Below, in pieces: positions 35,507 to 43,744 of a stretch of DNA of 64,000 nt (within the stretch, counting starts at the first letter, position 1; each line of letters starts with the position of its first letter). Position numbers and translations under genes: made by a program. The notes under the pieces are model-generated. The model had not been told where the DNA came from. It ran no database searches and saw only the letters and a list, made by a program, of their open reading frames with translations. Location of the stretch: NCBI GenBank assembly GCA_040382935.1, contig JBEIEP010000001.1:1-64000 (forward strand), read 5' to 3'. The stretch comes from JALQUL01 sp040382935. GTDB taxonomy: Bacteria > Pseudomonadota > Gammaproteobacteria > Burkholderiales > Burkholderiaceae_C.

Positions 35507-36283
35507 ATGTCTAGTCCCCTCGTATTCATTACCGGTGCATCCAGCGGCATTGGGCAGGCCTTGGCACTGAGGTATTACCGCGCGGGCTACCGCCTAGCTT
35601 TGGTGGCCCGTCGCAAAGATGTGATTGAAAAGTGGCTGGTCCACGAAGGTATTGTCTCTGACAAAGGCCGCGCATTTGCCGCCGACGTGGGAGTGATTGA
35701 AAGTATCTGCCAGGCTGGGCGCGACTGTATGAACACCATGGGAACACCCGATGTGGTGATTGCCAACGCCGGAATTAGTATAGGCATGGATACGGCCATT
35801 GAGTCAGACATCGAGGTCATGAACCAAGTGTTGATCACCAATGTGACAGGTATGGCGGCCACTTTTTCGCCCTTTATTGACGCCATGCGCCGCCGTGCCA
35901 GTGGGCGTTTGGTAGGCATTGCGAGCGTGGCAGGCATACGGGGTTTGCCTGGTCACGGGGCCTATTGCAGCAGCAAGGCCGCGGCGATTAGCTACTGTGA
36001 AAGCCTTCGCGGTGAATTGCGCGGCTCAGGGGTGATGGTGCAAACACTTTGCCCTGGTTATGTGGCCACCCCATTAACCAGCAAGAACCGTTACCCCATG
36101 CCGTTTTTAATGCAAGCGGACGACTTTGCCAACCAGGCTTTTGACGCAATTTCCAGTCGGACCAGCTACCGTGTGATTCCTTGGCAAATGGGCGTTGTTG
36201 CCAAATTACTGCGCTTGTTGCCCAACGCGCTTTTTGACAAAGCCTTTGCGGGACAGCCGCGCAAACAACGTAAAGGCGAGTGA
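35507..36283 (+). CDS. short-chain dehydrogenase/reductase
   Basis: A 258-residue classical SDR. The cofactor motif TGASSGIGQAL is at residues 10-20, NAG is in VVIANAGISIG near 86, the catalytic Ser lies in VGIASVAG near 140, and YCSSKAA (YxxxK) follows near 155. The basic residues after beta-2 (ARRKD) suggest NADP(H). Substrate is unknown; the PCPGYVATPLT-like segment (LCPGYVATPLTSKNRYPMPF) resembles membrane-lipid or polyketide-type SDRs. It is 59 bp after lptC on the same strand, so co-transcription is possible. Confidence 0.87.
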   Translation: MSSPLVFITGASSGIGQALALRYYRAGYRLALVARRKDVIEKWLVHEGIVSDKGRAFAADVGVIESICQAGRDCMNTMGTPDVVIANAGISIGMDTAIESDIEVMNQVLITNVTGMAATFSPFIDAMRRRASGRLVGIASVAGIRGLPGHGAYCSSKAAAISYCESLRGELRGSGVMVQTLCPGYVATPLTSKNRYPMPFLMQADDFANQAFDAISSRTSYRVIPWQMGVVAKLLRLLPNALFDKAFAGQPRKQRKGE

Positions 36284-36586
36284 TTACCCGCCCCCCCTCT
36301 GCATGTACAGGTCGAAGCGTTTCATAAATACCAAGCGCTCAGATTCGTTGCGGTCAGCAAACCCAAACTCTACGCGCAGCACTGGCAGGCGGACATTGGC
36401 AATTTGACGGTCGGCGGCAACAGTCCACTGAATGTTCAATTGACCCTTGGGTATCCACCTTGCACAAAGGCTTGCACCCTCTTGCTGCCATTCCACATCA
36501 CCCATTGCAGCGGGCAACCATCGCAACCATTCCGTTTCTGTACACCCCATTTCACGCGTAAAGCGCTCTGCGTAAGACGACTGCAT
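36284..36586 (-). CDS. small protein of the tungsten-AOR operon (aorE-position)
   Basis: A 100-residue soluble protein that I do not recognise by motif. It is rich in Trp and Arg (ETEWLRWLPAAMGDVEWQQ; ARWIPKGQLNIQW; LPVLRVEFGF). It is last in the leftward series ferredoxin-AOR-FAD subunit-MoaD-like, 18 bp after the MoaD-like gene, the place held by aorE in the Aromatoleum cluster. A role in AOR or cofactor maturation is therefore likely from position only. An alternative is an unrelated small gene carried along. Confidence 0.6.
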   Translation of the reverse strand: MQSSYAERFTREMGCTETEWLRWLPAAMGDVEWQQEGASLCARWIPKGQLNIQWTVAADRQIANVRLPVLRVEFGFADRNESERLVFMKRFDLYMQRGGG

Positions 36587-36604
36587 AGCACCCGCGCAAC
36601 CGCT

Positions 36605-36865
36605 CTAGCCGCCTGCAATCGGGGGCCAGATGGCAAGGGCATCGCCTTCCACCAAAACGCGTGTGGCCCTGGCCTCAGGTGCGATGTAGGTGCCGTTGAC
36701 CAACACCAAATGCACCAGCTTGTCGGGTAAGGCAAATTGGGTAATCACCGCGGCCACGCTATGGCCCTCGGGCACCGTCAAGCCCACTTGGTTGGCGGCA
36801 CGGTGTTCAGGTGGCAAAAAGTCGGTTAACGACGCAAACAGTTTAAGAGTAACTTGCATGGGCAA
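36605..36865 (-). CDS. MoaD/ThiS-like sulphur carrier (AorD-like)
   Basis: An 86-residue ubiquitin-fold protein (MQVTLKLFASLTDFLPP at the start; LVLVNGTYIAPEA in the middle) ending in PPIAGG, the Gly-Gly tail that receives sulphur as thiocarboxylate. MoaD-type proteins provide dithiolene sulphur to pyranopterin. A dedicated copy beside a tungsten aldehyde oxidoreductase suggests making the W-bis-pterin cofactor. It is 24 bp after the FAD-subunit gene. Confidence 0.85.
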   Translation of the reverse strand: MPMQVTLKLFASLTDFLPPEHRAANQVGLTVPEGHSVAAVITQFALPDKLVHLVLVNGTYIAPEARATRVLVEGDALAIWPPIAGG

Positions 36866-36889
36866 ATGATACGCGGTTACGCCTGTAGC

Positions 36890-38164
36890 TTAACGCCGCC
36901 GCGCATCAGCCGCACCCGCCCAACCCGACGTGTTTTGCGCGCAAGCCAAATAGGCACTGGTGACCTGGGTGGGGTCTTGGAGCAGAACTTCTTTCCAGTC
37001 GCCCAAGGCGACCTTGCCATCTATCAAACCCCGTAGCGCACCCGCGTGTTGATTCCAACCCACGGTGTTGCTGCCCACCAATTTGTCGCCTTCAAACTGC
37101 AAGCTCATGTGCTTGCTGGCCTCAGAATTGGTTTGCTCGGCCGTCTGGCCATTGGGCACGCCCTGCCATTGACCAAAACTGGTCGAGATCAGCCCCAAAG
37201 TGTCCAACACGTTGATTTGTGGAACCCGTGGCAAATGCGTTGCAACACCCAGCATATTCATCGCCGCTACCCTGGCCTCCTCAGCGGCCACTGGCTGAAT
37301 GGCGCTGACCACATGGCTGCCTGACGGCGTGTCGAAGGCCTCGGCGCAATCACCGGCCGCATAGATACCGGCCACGTTGGTTTGCAATTGGGCATCCACC
37401 ACCACACCGGTGCGGCACACCACACCAGAGCCTTGCAAAAACGCCGTGTTGGGCTTAACCCCTGTCGCACAAATCACCAAGTCGTAAGAGGCCGTTTGAC
37501 CGTTGGCAAAGGTCACCTGCAAACCATCGCCTTGGGCAATCGCGGTCACACGGGTGCCGGTCATCACGCCTACACCTTTGGCCTCTACCCACGACTTAAT
37601 CATGCCCCCTGCCGACTCGCCCATCATGCGCGGGACCATACGGTCGCCCATCTCAACCACGGTCAAAGACACCCCACGTGCCACCAGGGCCTCCAAAATA
37701 ATGCAACCAATAAATCCAGCACCCATTTGCAAGACACGGGCACCTGGCTGGGCCTTGGCCATGATTTTTTCGGCGTCTTGCAGCGTCCAGCAGTGGTACA
37801 CCCCAGGCAGCGAGATCCCCTCAATGGGCGGGTTGGCCGCATGCGAACCGGTGGCAATCAGCAACTTGTCAAAACCCAGTGACTCGCCACTGGCCAATTG
37901 CACTGTGCGGGCGTCGGTGTTCAAACCGGTCACTTGCCCCTGACGCACATCGATGTTGAGGTTTTGGAAGTGGGCAGTATCTTTGCGCAACCAAGTGCCC
38001 TTTTGATCAATGTTGCCCATTAGCAAATAAGGAATCGCCATCCGCGAATACGGGGCAAAGGGTTCATTGCCCAGCAAGGTAATACGGTCTTGAGCCGAAT
38101 GCTTGCGAAGGGTTTCAGCGGCGATGACGCCAGCGGGTCCCGCGCCAATAATCAGGTGATGCAT
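36890..38164 (-). CDS. FAD/NAD-dependent oxidoreductase subunit of the AOR complex (AorC-like)
   Basis: A 424-residue pyridine-nucleotide flavoprotein, start ATG 38164 (MHHLIIGAGPAGVIAAETL); the frame is open further upstream but runs into the hairpin region. An N-terminal FAD fold (GAGPAG), the second dinucleotide fold (VLQMGAGFIGCIILEALVAR near residue 150), and a FAD-contact motif (GIYAAGDCAEAF near 280) are clear. In Aromatoleum the AorC subunit couples the tungsten enzyme to NAD+. The gene is 104 bp after the AOR gene, across a strong hairpin. Confidence 0.88.
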   Translation of the reverse strand: MHHLIIGAGPAGVIAAETLRKHSAQDRITLLGNEPFAPYSRMAIPYLLMGNIDQKGTWLRKDTAHFQNLNIDVRQGQVTGLNTDARTVQLASGESLGFDKLLIATGSHAANPPIEGISLPGVYHCWTLQDAEKIMAKAQPGARVLQMGAGFIGCIILEALVARGVSLTVVEMGDRMVPRMMGESAGGMIKSWVEAKGVGVMTGTRVTAIAQGDGLQVTFANGQTASYDLVICATGVKPNTAFLQGSGVVCRTGVVVDAQLQTNVAGIYAAGDCAEAFDTPSGSHVVSAIQPVAAEEARVAAMNMLGVATHLPRVPQINVLDTLGLISTSFGQWQGVPNGQTAEQTNSEASKHMSLQFEGDKLVGSNTVGWNQHAGALRGLIDGKVALGDWKEVLLQDPTQVTSAYLACAQNTSGWAGAADARRR

Positions 38165-38202
38165 GTCAGTTCCTTTATATCCATCGTGCATGTTATGAAA
38201 AA

Positions 38203-38243
38203 TGGCCCGGTTCAGCCCCTGTGCAGGGTCTGATGCCGGGCCA
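38203..38243 (-). other. intercistronic hairpin between AOR and FAD-subunit genes
   Basis: Outer arms TGGCCCGG (38203-38210) and CCGGGCCA (38236-38243) are perfectly complementary. Inside them a second small stem CCCT-gtgc-AGGG (38217-38228) forms. No T-run follows on the minus strand, so it is more like an mRNA-processing or stabilising hairpin than a terminator. It could set unequal expression of the two subunits. Confidence 0.6.
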
Positions 38244-38268
38244 ACAAGGACGGCCAAAAGCCTAGGGT

Positions 38269-40116
38269 TTACAGGCCCAGGCGCGCCCGGGTTTCAGCCT
38301 TCAAGGTGCCGTCGGCATTCCAGCCACGCACCTCGTAGTACTTGGGCAGCATCTCGGGCAACATACTGACCTTGCCTTTGGCGGGGCCGGTCTTGGCCGC
38401 TTCGGTCAACAGGCGTTTGGGTAGTGAGTCGTCTTTGGCGGTAAAGCCAGCACGGTTGTTAAAGTCGCGCTCCATGTTCCAGATACGCTCACCGATTTTT
38501 TCCAACTCTTCGGTGCTGAACTCATCACCACAGGCTGCTTGCATTTGGGGTGCCAAATCGGCCAGGCCCCATGCAAAGGTGGTAAAAATGCACAGACCGG
38601 AAGAGTCAAACGCGGCAGTCGCATCCTGGAAGGCTTTGACCAATTCGGGCTTGCCTGCATGCTCCAAGGGATCGGTCTTGACGGGAATGCCCAACACCTC
38701 GCTGGCGATGGTGTAGCCACGCAAATGGCAGGCACCACGGTTAGAAGTGGCATAGGCCAAGCCAATGCCCTGGATACCACGACCGTCGTAGGCGGGGAAC
38801 TCTTGTCCTTTGACGCTCATGGACAGATCGGGGTGACCATACTTGGCCGTCAGGCGCTTGGAGCCTTGGCCAATTTCTTTGCCAAAGCCGCGGCCGTTAA
38901 CCGTCTCTTCGGCAAAAAATGCCAAGGCCTGGGCCGATCCAAAGGGTGCCTCAATGCCCAGTTGCTCTTTGGTCAGAACACCCATTTCGTACAGTTCCAT
39001 CACCGCGCCTATCGTGGCACCGAAACTAATGGGGTCTATGCCCTCTTCGTTGCACAACAGGTTGGCGTACTGCAAAGCCTCTAGGTCATTCACACCATTG
39101 GCAGCACCCAAAGCCCATGCGGCTTCGTATTCCAAACCACCTGATGCGCCGTGGTACTGGGGCTTGCCCGCCACGGTAAAGTGGTTGGCGTCCATTTTGC
39201 TGATACGGCCGCAGGCAATAGTGCAACCGAAACAGGCTTGGTTGGTGACCAAATGCTTTTTGCCATCGCTGGCGCGTGGCGTAACCATGGCCTCGGCCGA
39301 GATGTCTTTGGCACCTTCAAACTGCACGTCTTGGTGATTGCGTGTGGGCAATGCACCCACTTCGTTGATCACGTTCATGAGCACCTGGGTGCCGTAAGCG
39401 GGCAGTCCCTGGCCAGTTACGCCGTTTTCGGCAAGAATCTTTTTCTTCTCGGCAATGGCCTTCATAAAGGCTTTGGGGTTTTTGATATTGCCCACGCCTT
39501 TGGTGCCACGCACGGCAATGGCTTTCAGGTTTTTACTGCCCATCACAGCACCCACACCTGAGCGGCCCGCCGCACGGTGCAAGTCATTCACGATGCTGGC
39601 ATACAGAACACCGTTTTCGCCCGCTTTGCCCACGCTGCTCACTCGCACCAAGGGGTCTTGCAGGGATTTTTTAAGCGTCTCTTCGGTTTCCCAAACGCTC
39701 TTACCCCACAGATGGCCAGCGTCGCGCAGTTCGGCTAGGTCATCGTTGACATACAGGTACACCGGCTTGGCCGATTTACCTTCAACAATGACCATGTCCC
39801 AACCAGCCATTTTGAACTCTGCCCCCCAGTACCCGCCCGAATTGGAGCAGGCGATAGCACCTGTGAGTGGCCCTTTGGTAATCACCGTGTAACGGCCACC
39901 TGTAGAGGCCATGGTGCCCGTGAGTGGCCCGGTGGCCCAAATCAGTTTGTTGTCTGGCGACAGCGGATCTACCGAAGGCGATACCTCGTCGATAAAGTAT
40001 TTGGTACCCAAGCCGCGCGACCCGATATAGGTGCGCGCCCAATCCATGTTGAGCGCCTCAGAAGAGACAGTCCCTGTTGACAGGTTGACGCGAAGAATTT
40101 TTCCAGCCCAAGACAT
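38269..40116 (-). CDS. tungsten-containing aldehyde:ferredoxin oxidoreductase, catalytic subunit (AorB-like)
   Basis: A 615-residue AOR-family enzyme that oxidises aldehydes to acids at a W-bis-pyranopterin centre. Start ATG 40116 (MSWAGKILRVNLSTGTVSSE) follows AAGGAG. The cofactor-binding N-domain is complete (GSRGLGTKYFIDE; WATGPLTGTMASTGGRYTVI). The 4Fe-4S ligands are visible as CFGCTIAC near residue 300 and the late Cys in FDSSGLCIFTT near 505. Length is typical. Neighbours supply a ferredoxin subunit, an FAD subunit, a MoaD-like protein and, beyond the regulator, a tungstate importer. This strongly supports tungsten rather than molybdenum. Confidence 0.93.
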   Translation of the reverse strand: MSWAGKILRVNLSTGTVSSEALNMDWARTYIGSRGLGTKYFIDEVSPSVDPLSPDNKLIWATGPLTGTMASTGGRYTVITKGPLTGAIACSNSGGYWGAEFKMAGWDMVIVEGKSAKPVYLYVNDDLAELRDAGHLWGKSVWETEETLKKSLQDPLVRVSSVGKAGENGVLYASIVNDLHRAAGRSGVGAVMGSKNLKAIAVRGTKGVGNIKNPKAFMKAIAEKKKILAENGVTGQGLPAYGTQVLMNVINEVGALPTRNHQDVQFEGAKDISAEAMVTPRASDGKKHLVTNQACFGCTIACGRISKMDANHFTVAGKPQYHGASGGLEYEAAWALGAANGVNDLEALQYANLLCNEEGIDPISFGATIGAVMELYEMGVLTKEQLGIEAPFGSAQALAFFAEETVNGRGFGKEIGQGSKRLTAKYGHPDLSMSVKGQEFPAYDGRGIQGIGLAYATSNRGACHLRGYTIASEVLGIPVKTDPLEHAGKPELVKAFQDATAAFDSSGLCIFTTFAWGLADLAPQMQAACGDEFSTEELEKIGERIWNMERDFNNRAGFTAKDDSLPKRLLTEAAKTGPAKGKVSMLPEMLPKYYEVRGWNADGTLKAETRARLGL

Positions 40117-40127
40117 ATCTGTACTCC

Positions 40128-40604
40128 TTATGCAGCAGAAGGTTGATTGCCCAATTTGTCGGCCCAGGCTGCCATTTTGCCCAGCCCCGTCCAATTGGCA
40201 TCGATGAAGGTAATAGCTTGCGTTGGGCAAGCCTCTGCACAGGCAGGGTCACCACCGCACAGGTCGCATTTTTGAACCTTGCCAGTTTCTTCCACGTAGT
40301 TGATTGTGCCGAAGGGGCAGGCAATGGTGCAAACCTTGCAACCCACACAGGTGGCGTCGTTGACCACCTTGGCGCCAGTGGCCTTGTCCAGCGTGATCGC
40401 CTCTACGGGGCATGCGTGCAAACACCAGGCTTCGTCGCACTGAGTGCAGGTGTAAGGCACTTTTTTGCCGGTGTGATGAAAGTCAAACACCTTGATGCGC
40501 GACTTGGCCGTCGCAAAGGTGCCGTGGTTTTCAAAGGCACAGGCCATCTCGCACTGCAAGCAGCCGGTGCATTTGTCTGGGTTGATGTGCAATACTTTTT
40601 GCAT
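40128..40604 (-). CDS. polyferredoxin electron-transfer subunit (AorA-like)
   Basis: A 158-residue ferredoxin starting at ATG 40604 (MQKVLHINPDKCTGC) with GGGAG upstream. Four Cys motifs for four 4Fe-4S clusters are seen: CTGCLQCEMAC, CTQCDEAWCLHACP, CVGCKVCTIACP and CDLCGGDPACAEACP. It is the first gene of the operon, 11 bp before the AOR gene. In the Aromatoleum complex the equivalent subunit forms filaments that wire AorB to AorC. Confidence 0.9.
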   Translation of the reverse strand: MQKVLHINPDKCTGCLQCEMACAFENHGTFATAKSRIKVFDFHHTGKKVPYTCTQCDEAWCLHACPVEAITLDKATGAKVVNDATCVGCKVCTIACPFGTINYVEETGKVQKCDLCGGDPACAEACPTQAITFIDANWTGLGKMAAWADKLGNQPSAA

Positions 40605-40862
40605 TAATAACTCCCGAGGGATGGTGGACACAAGTGATAAACACGCTTGCTGAGCATTGTTGAGGCCATTGCCCCTACGCATTCAAGGGTTAACCCGAAT
40701 TTTCTATGGGTGTCCACAGTTATTCTCATTTTGTGACACCTCACCTAGGCTTGCAAAACCCTCTGAAGTGGCCGAAACACGGGACCGGCGCTGTGCGAAA
40801 GTGCTTATTTCGTCTGGCAGGTTTTACTGAAGTCTCTTGTGTCACGGTATCCTTCGCGCATC
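40605..40862. promoter_or_regulatory. divergent regulatory region of the AOR operon and its regulator
   Basis: 258 bp without a gene. An inverted pair GTGACAC (40733-40739) and GTGTCAC (40839-40845) lies 100 bp apart, in the direction of each divergent gene. It is a possible pair of half-sites for the GAF/Fis regulator. I see no convincing -24/-12 or -35/-10 boxes. Confidence 0.35.
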
Positions 40863-42044
40863 ATGGCAACATCTCTTGGCCCTACTTCGTCATTTAAAGC
40901 GGCAGATGCGTCGGCTGCCCGCCCGCCTGCCGAGCTAAGCCTGCTGCGCCAACAATGGTTGAACCAAGGTTTGGTGCCGCACGATGGCAACATTACCCCT
41001 TGGATTGCGCGCTCGTGGCAGCGTTGCCTAGACCGAGGCATGCGCCCCGACCAAACACTTGGCTTTGATCTGGTCTCTAAGGCCGCCATGACACGGGTGC
41101 AAGACGACAGCCACGGTTTGGTGGCAGCCGCCCAGCCGATATTGGCCTCGCTTGACGTTACCTTGCAAAGAACCCGCTACTTTGCGCTACTGACCAACCA
41201 AGACGGGGTTGTGGTCGCGGCCCACGGGCCCATCGACAAGCACGACCCACGGGCCTCGCGCATTACCCGCATTGGGGTGGATTTGTCGGAGCGGGCCGTA
41301 GGTACCACCGCGATTGGTGCAGCACTGATAGAGCACCGCACTATCTGGTTGCACCGGGGCGAGCATTTTTTTGACGACACTTCCGTCTACAGCTGCGCGG
41401 GTGCGGCCCTGTTTGACCCGCTGGGGCGGTGTGTGGGCATGCTGGATTTAACAGGCATAGACACCACAGAGCGCCCAGAGCTACGCCATTTGGTGACCCA
41501 ATCGGCCCGCCGCATTGAGAACCGACTGGTGCTGGACCAACCCAGTGATTTGATCTTGCACTTTAACTGGCCGGGCCAGCCTTTGTTGGCTTTGGATGAT
41601 GCGCTGGTGTGTCTGGACCAAGACGGTCATATCACAGGGTTCAACACCTATGCCCGCCAGGTGTTAGGGCTGGATTCGGTGCACAGCCACCCCAACGACT
41701 TGCACAACCGCCACGCCGAAGAGTTTTTTGCCCTCAAGACCTCGGCGCTGTTTGACACCGCCAATGCGGCCCTACCCACGCTGCGTATCCCGCTGTGCTC
41801 GGGCCTGTCTGTAGACGCAATTGCCTTTAAACGCGATCATTACGAACTGGTTCGAAGCCGCTTGGCGGGCGTACATCCCAGCGGGCTGGGGCTGTCCACC
41901 ACCCATGGATTAAAGGAACTAGAAACCGGGCTCATCCGTGACGCCGTGCGCCAAGCCAAAGGCAACGTGGCGCTGGCAGCCAAAACGCTGGGCATTAGCC
42001 GGGCTACGATTTACCGCAAGCTAGGCACTGCCGCAGCCAAGTAG
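40863..42044 (+). CDS. GAF-domain, Fis-type HTH transcriptional regulator (AcoR-like, no AAA+ domain)
   Basis: A 393-residue regulator from ATG 40863; a GTG at 40839 would add eight residues. It begins with the AcoR-type segment ITPWIARSWQRCLDRGM near residues 47-63. A GAF domain follows (about 75-215: GVVVAAHGPIDK, VDLSERAVGTTAIGAALIEH). A PAS-like middle (LVCLDQDGHITGFNTYARQV) and a C-terminal Fis helix-turn-helix (GNVALAAKTLGISRATIYRKL) complete it. The sigma-54 AAA+ domain is missing, so it should act on sigma-70 promoters. Its divergent position points to control of the AOR operon, perhaps in response to an aldehyde or aromatic compound (inference). Confidence 0.87.
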   Translation: MATSLGPTSSFKAADASAARPPAELSLLRQQWLNQGLVPHDGNITPWIARSWQRCLDRGMRPDQTLGFDLVSKAAMTRVQDDSHGLVAAAQPILASLDVTLQRTRYFALLTNQDGVVVAAHGPIDKHDPRASRITRIGVDLSERAVGTTAIGAALIEHRTIWLHRGEHFFDDTSVYSCAGAALFDPLGRCVGMLDLTGIDTTERPELRHLVTQSARRIENRLVLDQPSDLILHFNWPGQPLLALDDALVCLDQDGHITGFNTYARQVLGLDSVHSHPNDLHNRHAEEFFALKTSALFDTANAALPTLRIPLCSGLSVDAIAFKRDHYELVRSRLAGVHPSGLGLSTTHGLKELETGLIRDAVRQAKGNVALAAKTLGISRATIYRKLGTAAAK

Positions 42045-42062
42045 ACCACAGCAAGTCCAACG

Positions 42063-42167
42063 TTATTCCAATTCAAAATCATTTGTGTCTAGGCGCAGAG
42101 CCGCAGGCAGTGCTGACGCACGACAAGGCGATGCAACAACGACACGGATGATTTAGAAATGGAATTA
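42063..42167. repeat. 105-bp imperfect inverted repeat between convergent genes (REP/MITE-like)
   Basis: Left arm 42063-42089 and right arm 42141-42167 are 27 bp each and complementary at 22 of 27 positions (shared cores ATTCCA, TTC, AAATCAT, GTGTC). The 51-bp middle is GC-rich and partly self-complementary. The right arm includes the tupA stop codon (42165-42167). I recall similar elements scattered in Comamonadaceae genomes but cannot confirm this. It may act as a two-way terminator for the regulator gene and tupA. Confidence 0.65.
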
Positions 42168-43013
42168 GTTGCTTTTGGCAGTAGGGAAAAATAACTGCTG
42201 CCCATTGATCTTGTAATTGGCAATGTTTTTTTGCCCCGCATCCGACACAATCCAGTCCACAAATTTTTGGGCCAGATCGGCTTTGACCTGGGGGTGCTTT
42301 TTGTGGTTCACAGGCATGACCGTGTAGGGGTTGAACATGCGCTGATCACCCTCTACCAAAACAACCAAGTTGGCACGATTTTTAAAGCTCAACCAAGTTC
42401 CCCGGTCTGCCAACACGTAGCCCCCTGTGCTGGCCGCCATATTGAGTGCGGGGCCCATGCCGCAACCACAGGATTTCACCCAGGGCTTTTTGTCGTAATC
42501 GGCAATGGCCGCCACGCCAAAGTAACGTTGCTCTGCAGCATGGGTGCCGCTCTTGTCGCCTCTAGAAATCAGGTTAGCCCCTTTGCCCTCTGCCTTGGCC
42601 AGGGTCTGTAACGCCACGACCACATCACGTCCGGCTACCTTAGCGGGGTCATCTTTGGGGCCAATCAGCACAAAGTCGTTGGCCATCACCTTGAGGCGTT
42701 GCACCGCAAAGCCCTCACTCACAAACTTCAGCTCCTGGGCTTCGTCGTGCACCAGCACCACATCGGCATCGCCACGGCGCGCCACATCCAAGGCCTGGCC
42801 GGTGCCCAGCGCCACCACTTTGACATCAATGCCAGTGGCACTTTTGAACTCTGGGAGCATATGGGAAAACAAGCCCGATTGCTCGGTCGATGTGGTGGAC
42901 GCCAACACAATGGACTGTGCACTGGCAGGCATCACCCATGCCGAGACGGCCAAAGCCAAACCCACTGGCGCCAGCCATTTAACAACCAACCATTTTTTGA
43001 ATACCTGACTCAT
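42165..43013 (-). CDS. tupA: tungstate ABC transporter substrate-binding protein
   Basis: A 282-residue periplasmic protein. A signal peptide (LALAVSAWVMPASAQS, cleavage near residue 32) is followed by the TupA signature ASTTSTEQSGLFSHMLPEF near residues 38-56. GTGQALDVARRGDADVVLVH and FVLIGPKDDPAK are also typical and separate it from ModA. It binds tungstate with very high affinity in known members. It overlaps the tupC stop by 4 bp (ATGA). Its stop lies in the inverted repeat at 42063-42167. Confidence 0.93.
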   Translation of the reverse strand: MSQVFKKWLVVKWLAPVGLALAVSAWVMPASAQSIVLASTTSTEQSGLFSHMLPEFKSATGIDVKVVALGTGQALDVARRGDADVVLVHDEAQELKFVSEGFAVQRLKVMANDFVLIGPKDDPAKVAGRDVVVALQTLAKAEGKGANLISRGDKSGTHAAEQRYFGVAAIADYDKKPWVKSCGCGMGPALNMAASTGGYVLADRGTWLSFKNRANLVVLVEGDQRMFNPYTVMPVNHKKHPQVKADLAQKFVDWIVSDAGQKNIANYKINGQQLFFPTAKSN

Positions 43014-43744
43014 ACGATCTCCTGATTTAAAAACAAAGCCGCGTCGGGTGACACGGCCGACAACTGGGTGGGGTCAAAAAAATCCTGCACCGGCATGTCG
43101 GCCAGAATGTGACCGCCTTGCACGTAGACCACACGGTTGGCCAAGCGCCTAACCTGGGCCATTTGGTGCGATGAAAAAACAAAGGCTTGCGGGGGATGCA
43201 GCCTTGGTGCAGCGCTTGGGAGGTGCATATCTGCCAGCAAGCGCTCTAGGTCCTTGCTGGCTTTGGGGTCTAGGTTGGCCGTGGGTTCGTCCAACAACAA
43301 GACCGTGGGCTCACGCACCCACGTGCAGGCCAGTGCCAGCCGCTGCTGCTGCCCTCCCGACAAATGCAAGCCAGGCCGCTCTACCAAGTCGCCCAAGCCC
43401 ACTTGCACCAGCGCCTGCTGCGCCCTGGCCTTGGCCGTAGACCACGCATGTCCGTTGAGCCACGCAGCCAAGGCCACATGCTGCAATGTTGAGAACCTAA
43501 AAATACTGGGCCGCTGAAACAGCATGCCCACTTGCCGAGGTGGCAAACCCACACGCGTGCCCGAAACGGCACCCGGCAAACCTTGCAGGGCTCGCAAAAG
43601 CGTGGTTTTTCCGCCGCCATTGGGGCCAACCACGGCCAAGCGGTCCCCCGCATTCACGGCCAAGTTGACGGTATGCAATACCGTGCCGCCCCCACGTTGC
43701 ACGGTGAACTGGCTCAGTTGGCACAAAGCAGTCGCGGCCTTCAT
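43010..43744 (-). CDS. tupC: tungstate ABC transporter ATP-binding protein
   Basis: A 244-residue ABC ATPase with Walker A GPNGGGKTTLLRAL near residues 39-52, Q-loop LFQRPSIFR, signature LSGGQQQRLALA near 127, Walker B VLLLDEPTANLDP near 147 and the switch His in VFSSHQMAQ. It powers the TupB channel. Both ends overlap its neighbours by 4 bp. Confidence 0.92.
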   Translation of the reverse strand: MKAATALCQLSQFTVQRGGGTVLHTVNLAVNAGDRLAVVGPNGGGKTTLLRALQGLPGAVSGTRVGLPPRQVGMLFQRPSIFRFSTLQHVALAAWLNGHAWSTAKARAQQALVQVGLGDLVERPGLHLSGGQQQRLALACTWVREPTVLLLDEPTANLDPKASKDLERLLADMHLPSAAPRLHPPQAFVFSSHQMAQVRRLANRVVYVQGGHILADMPVQDFFDPTQLSAVSPDAALFLNQEIV

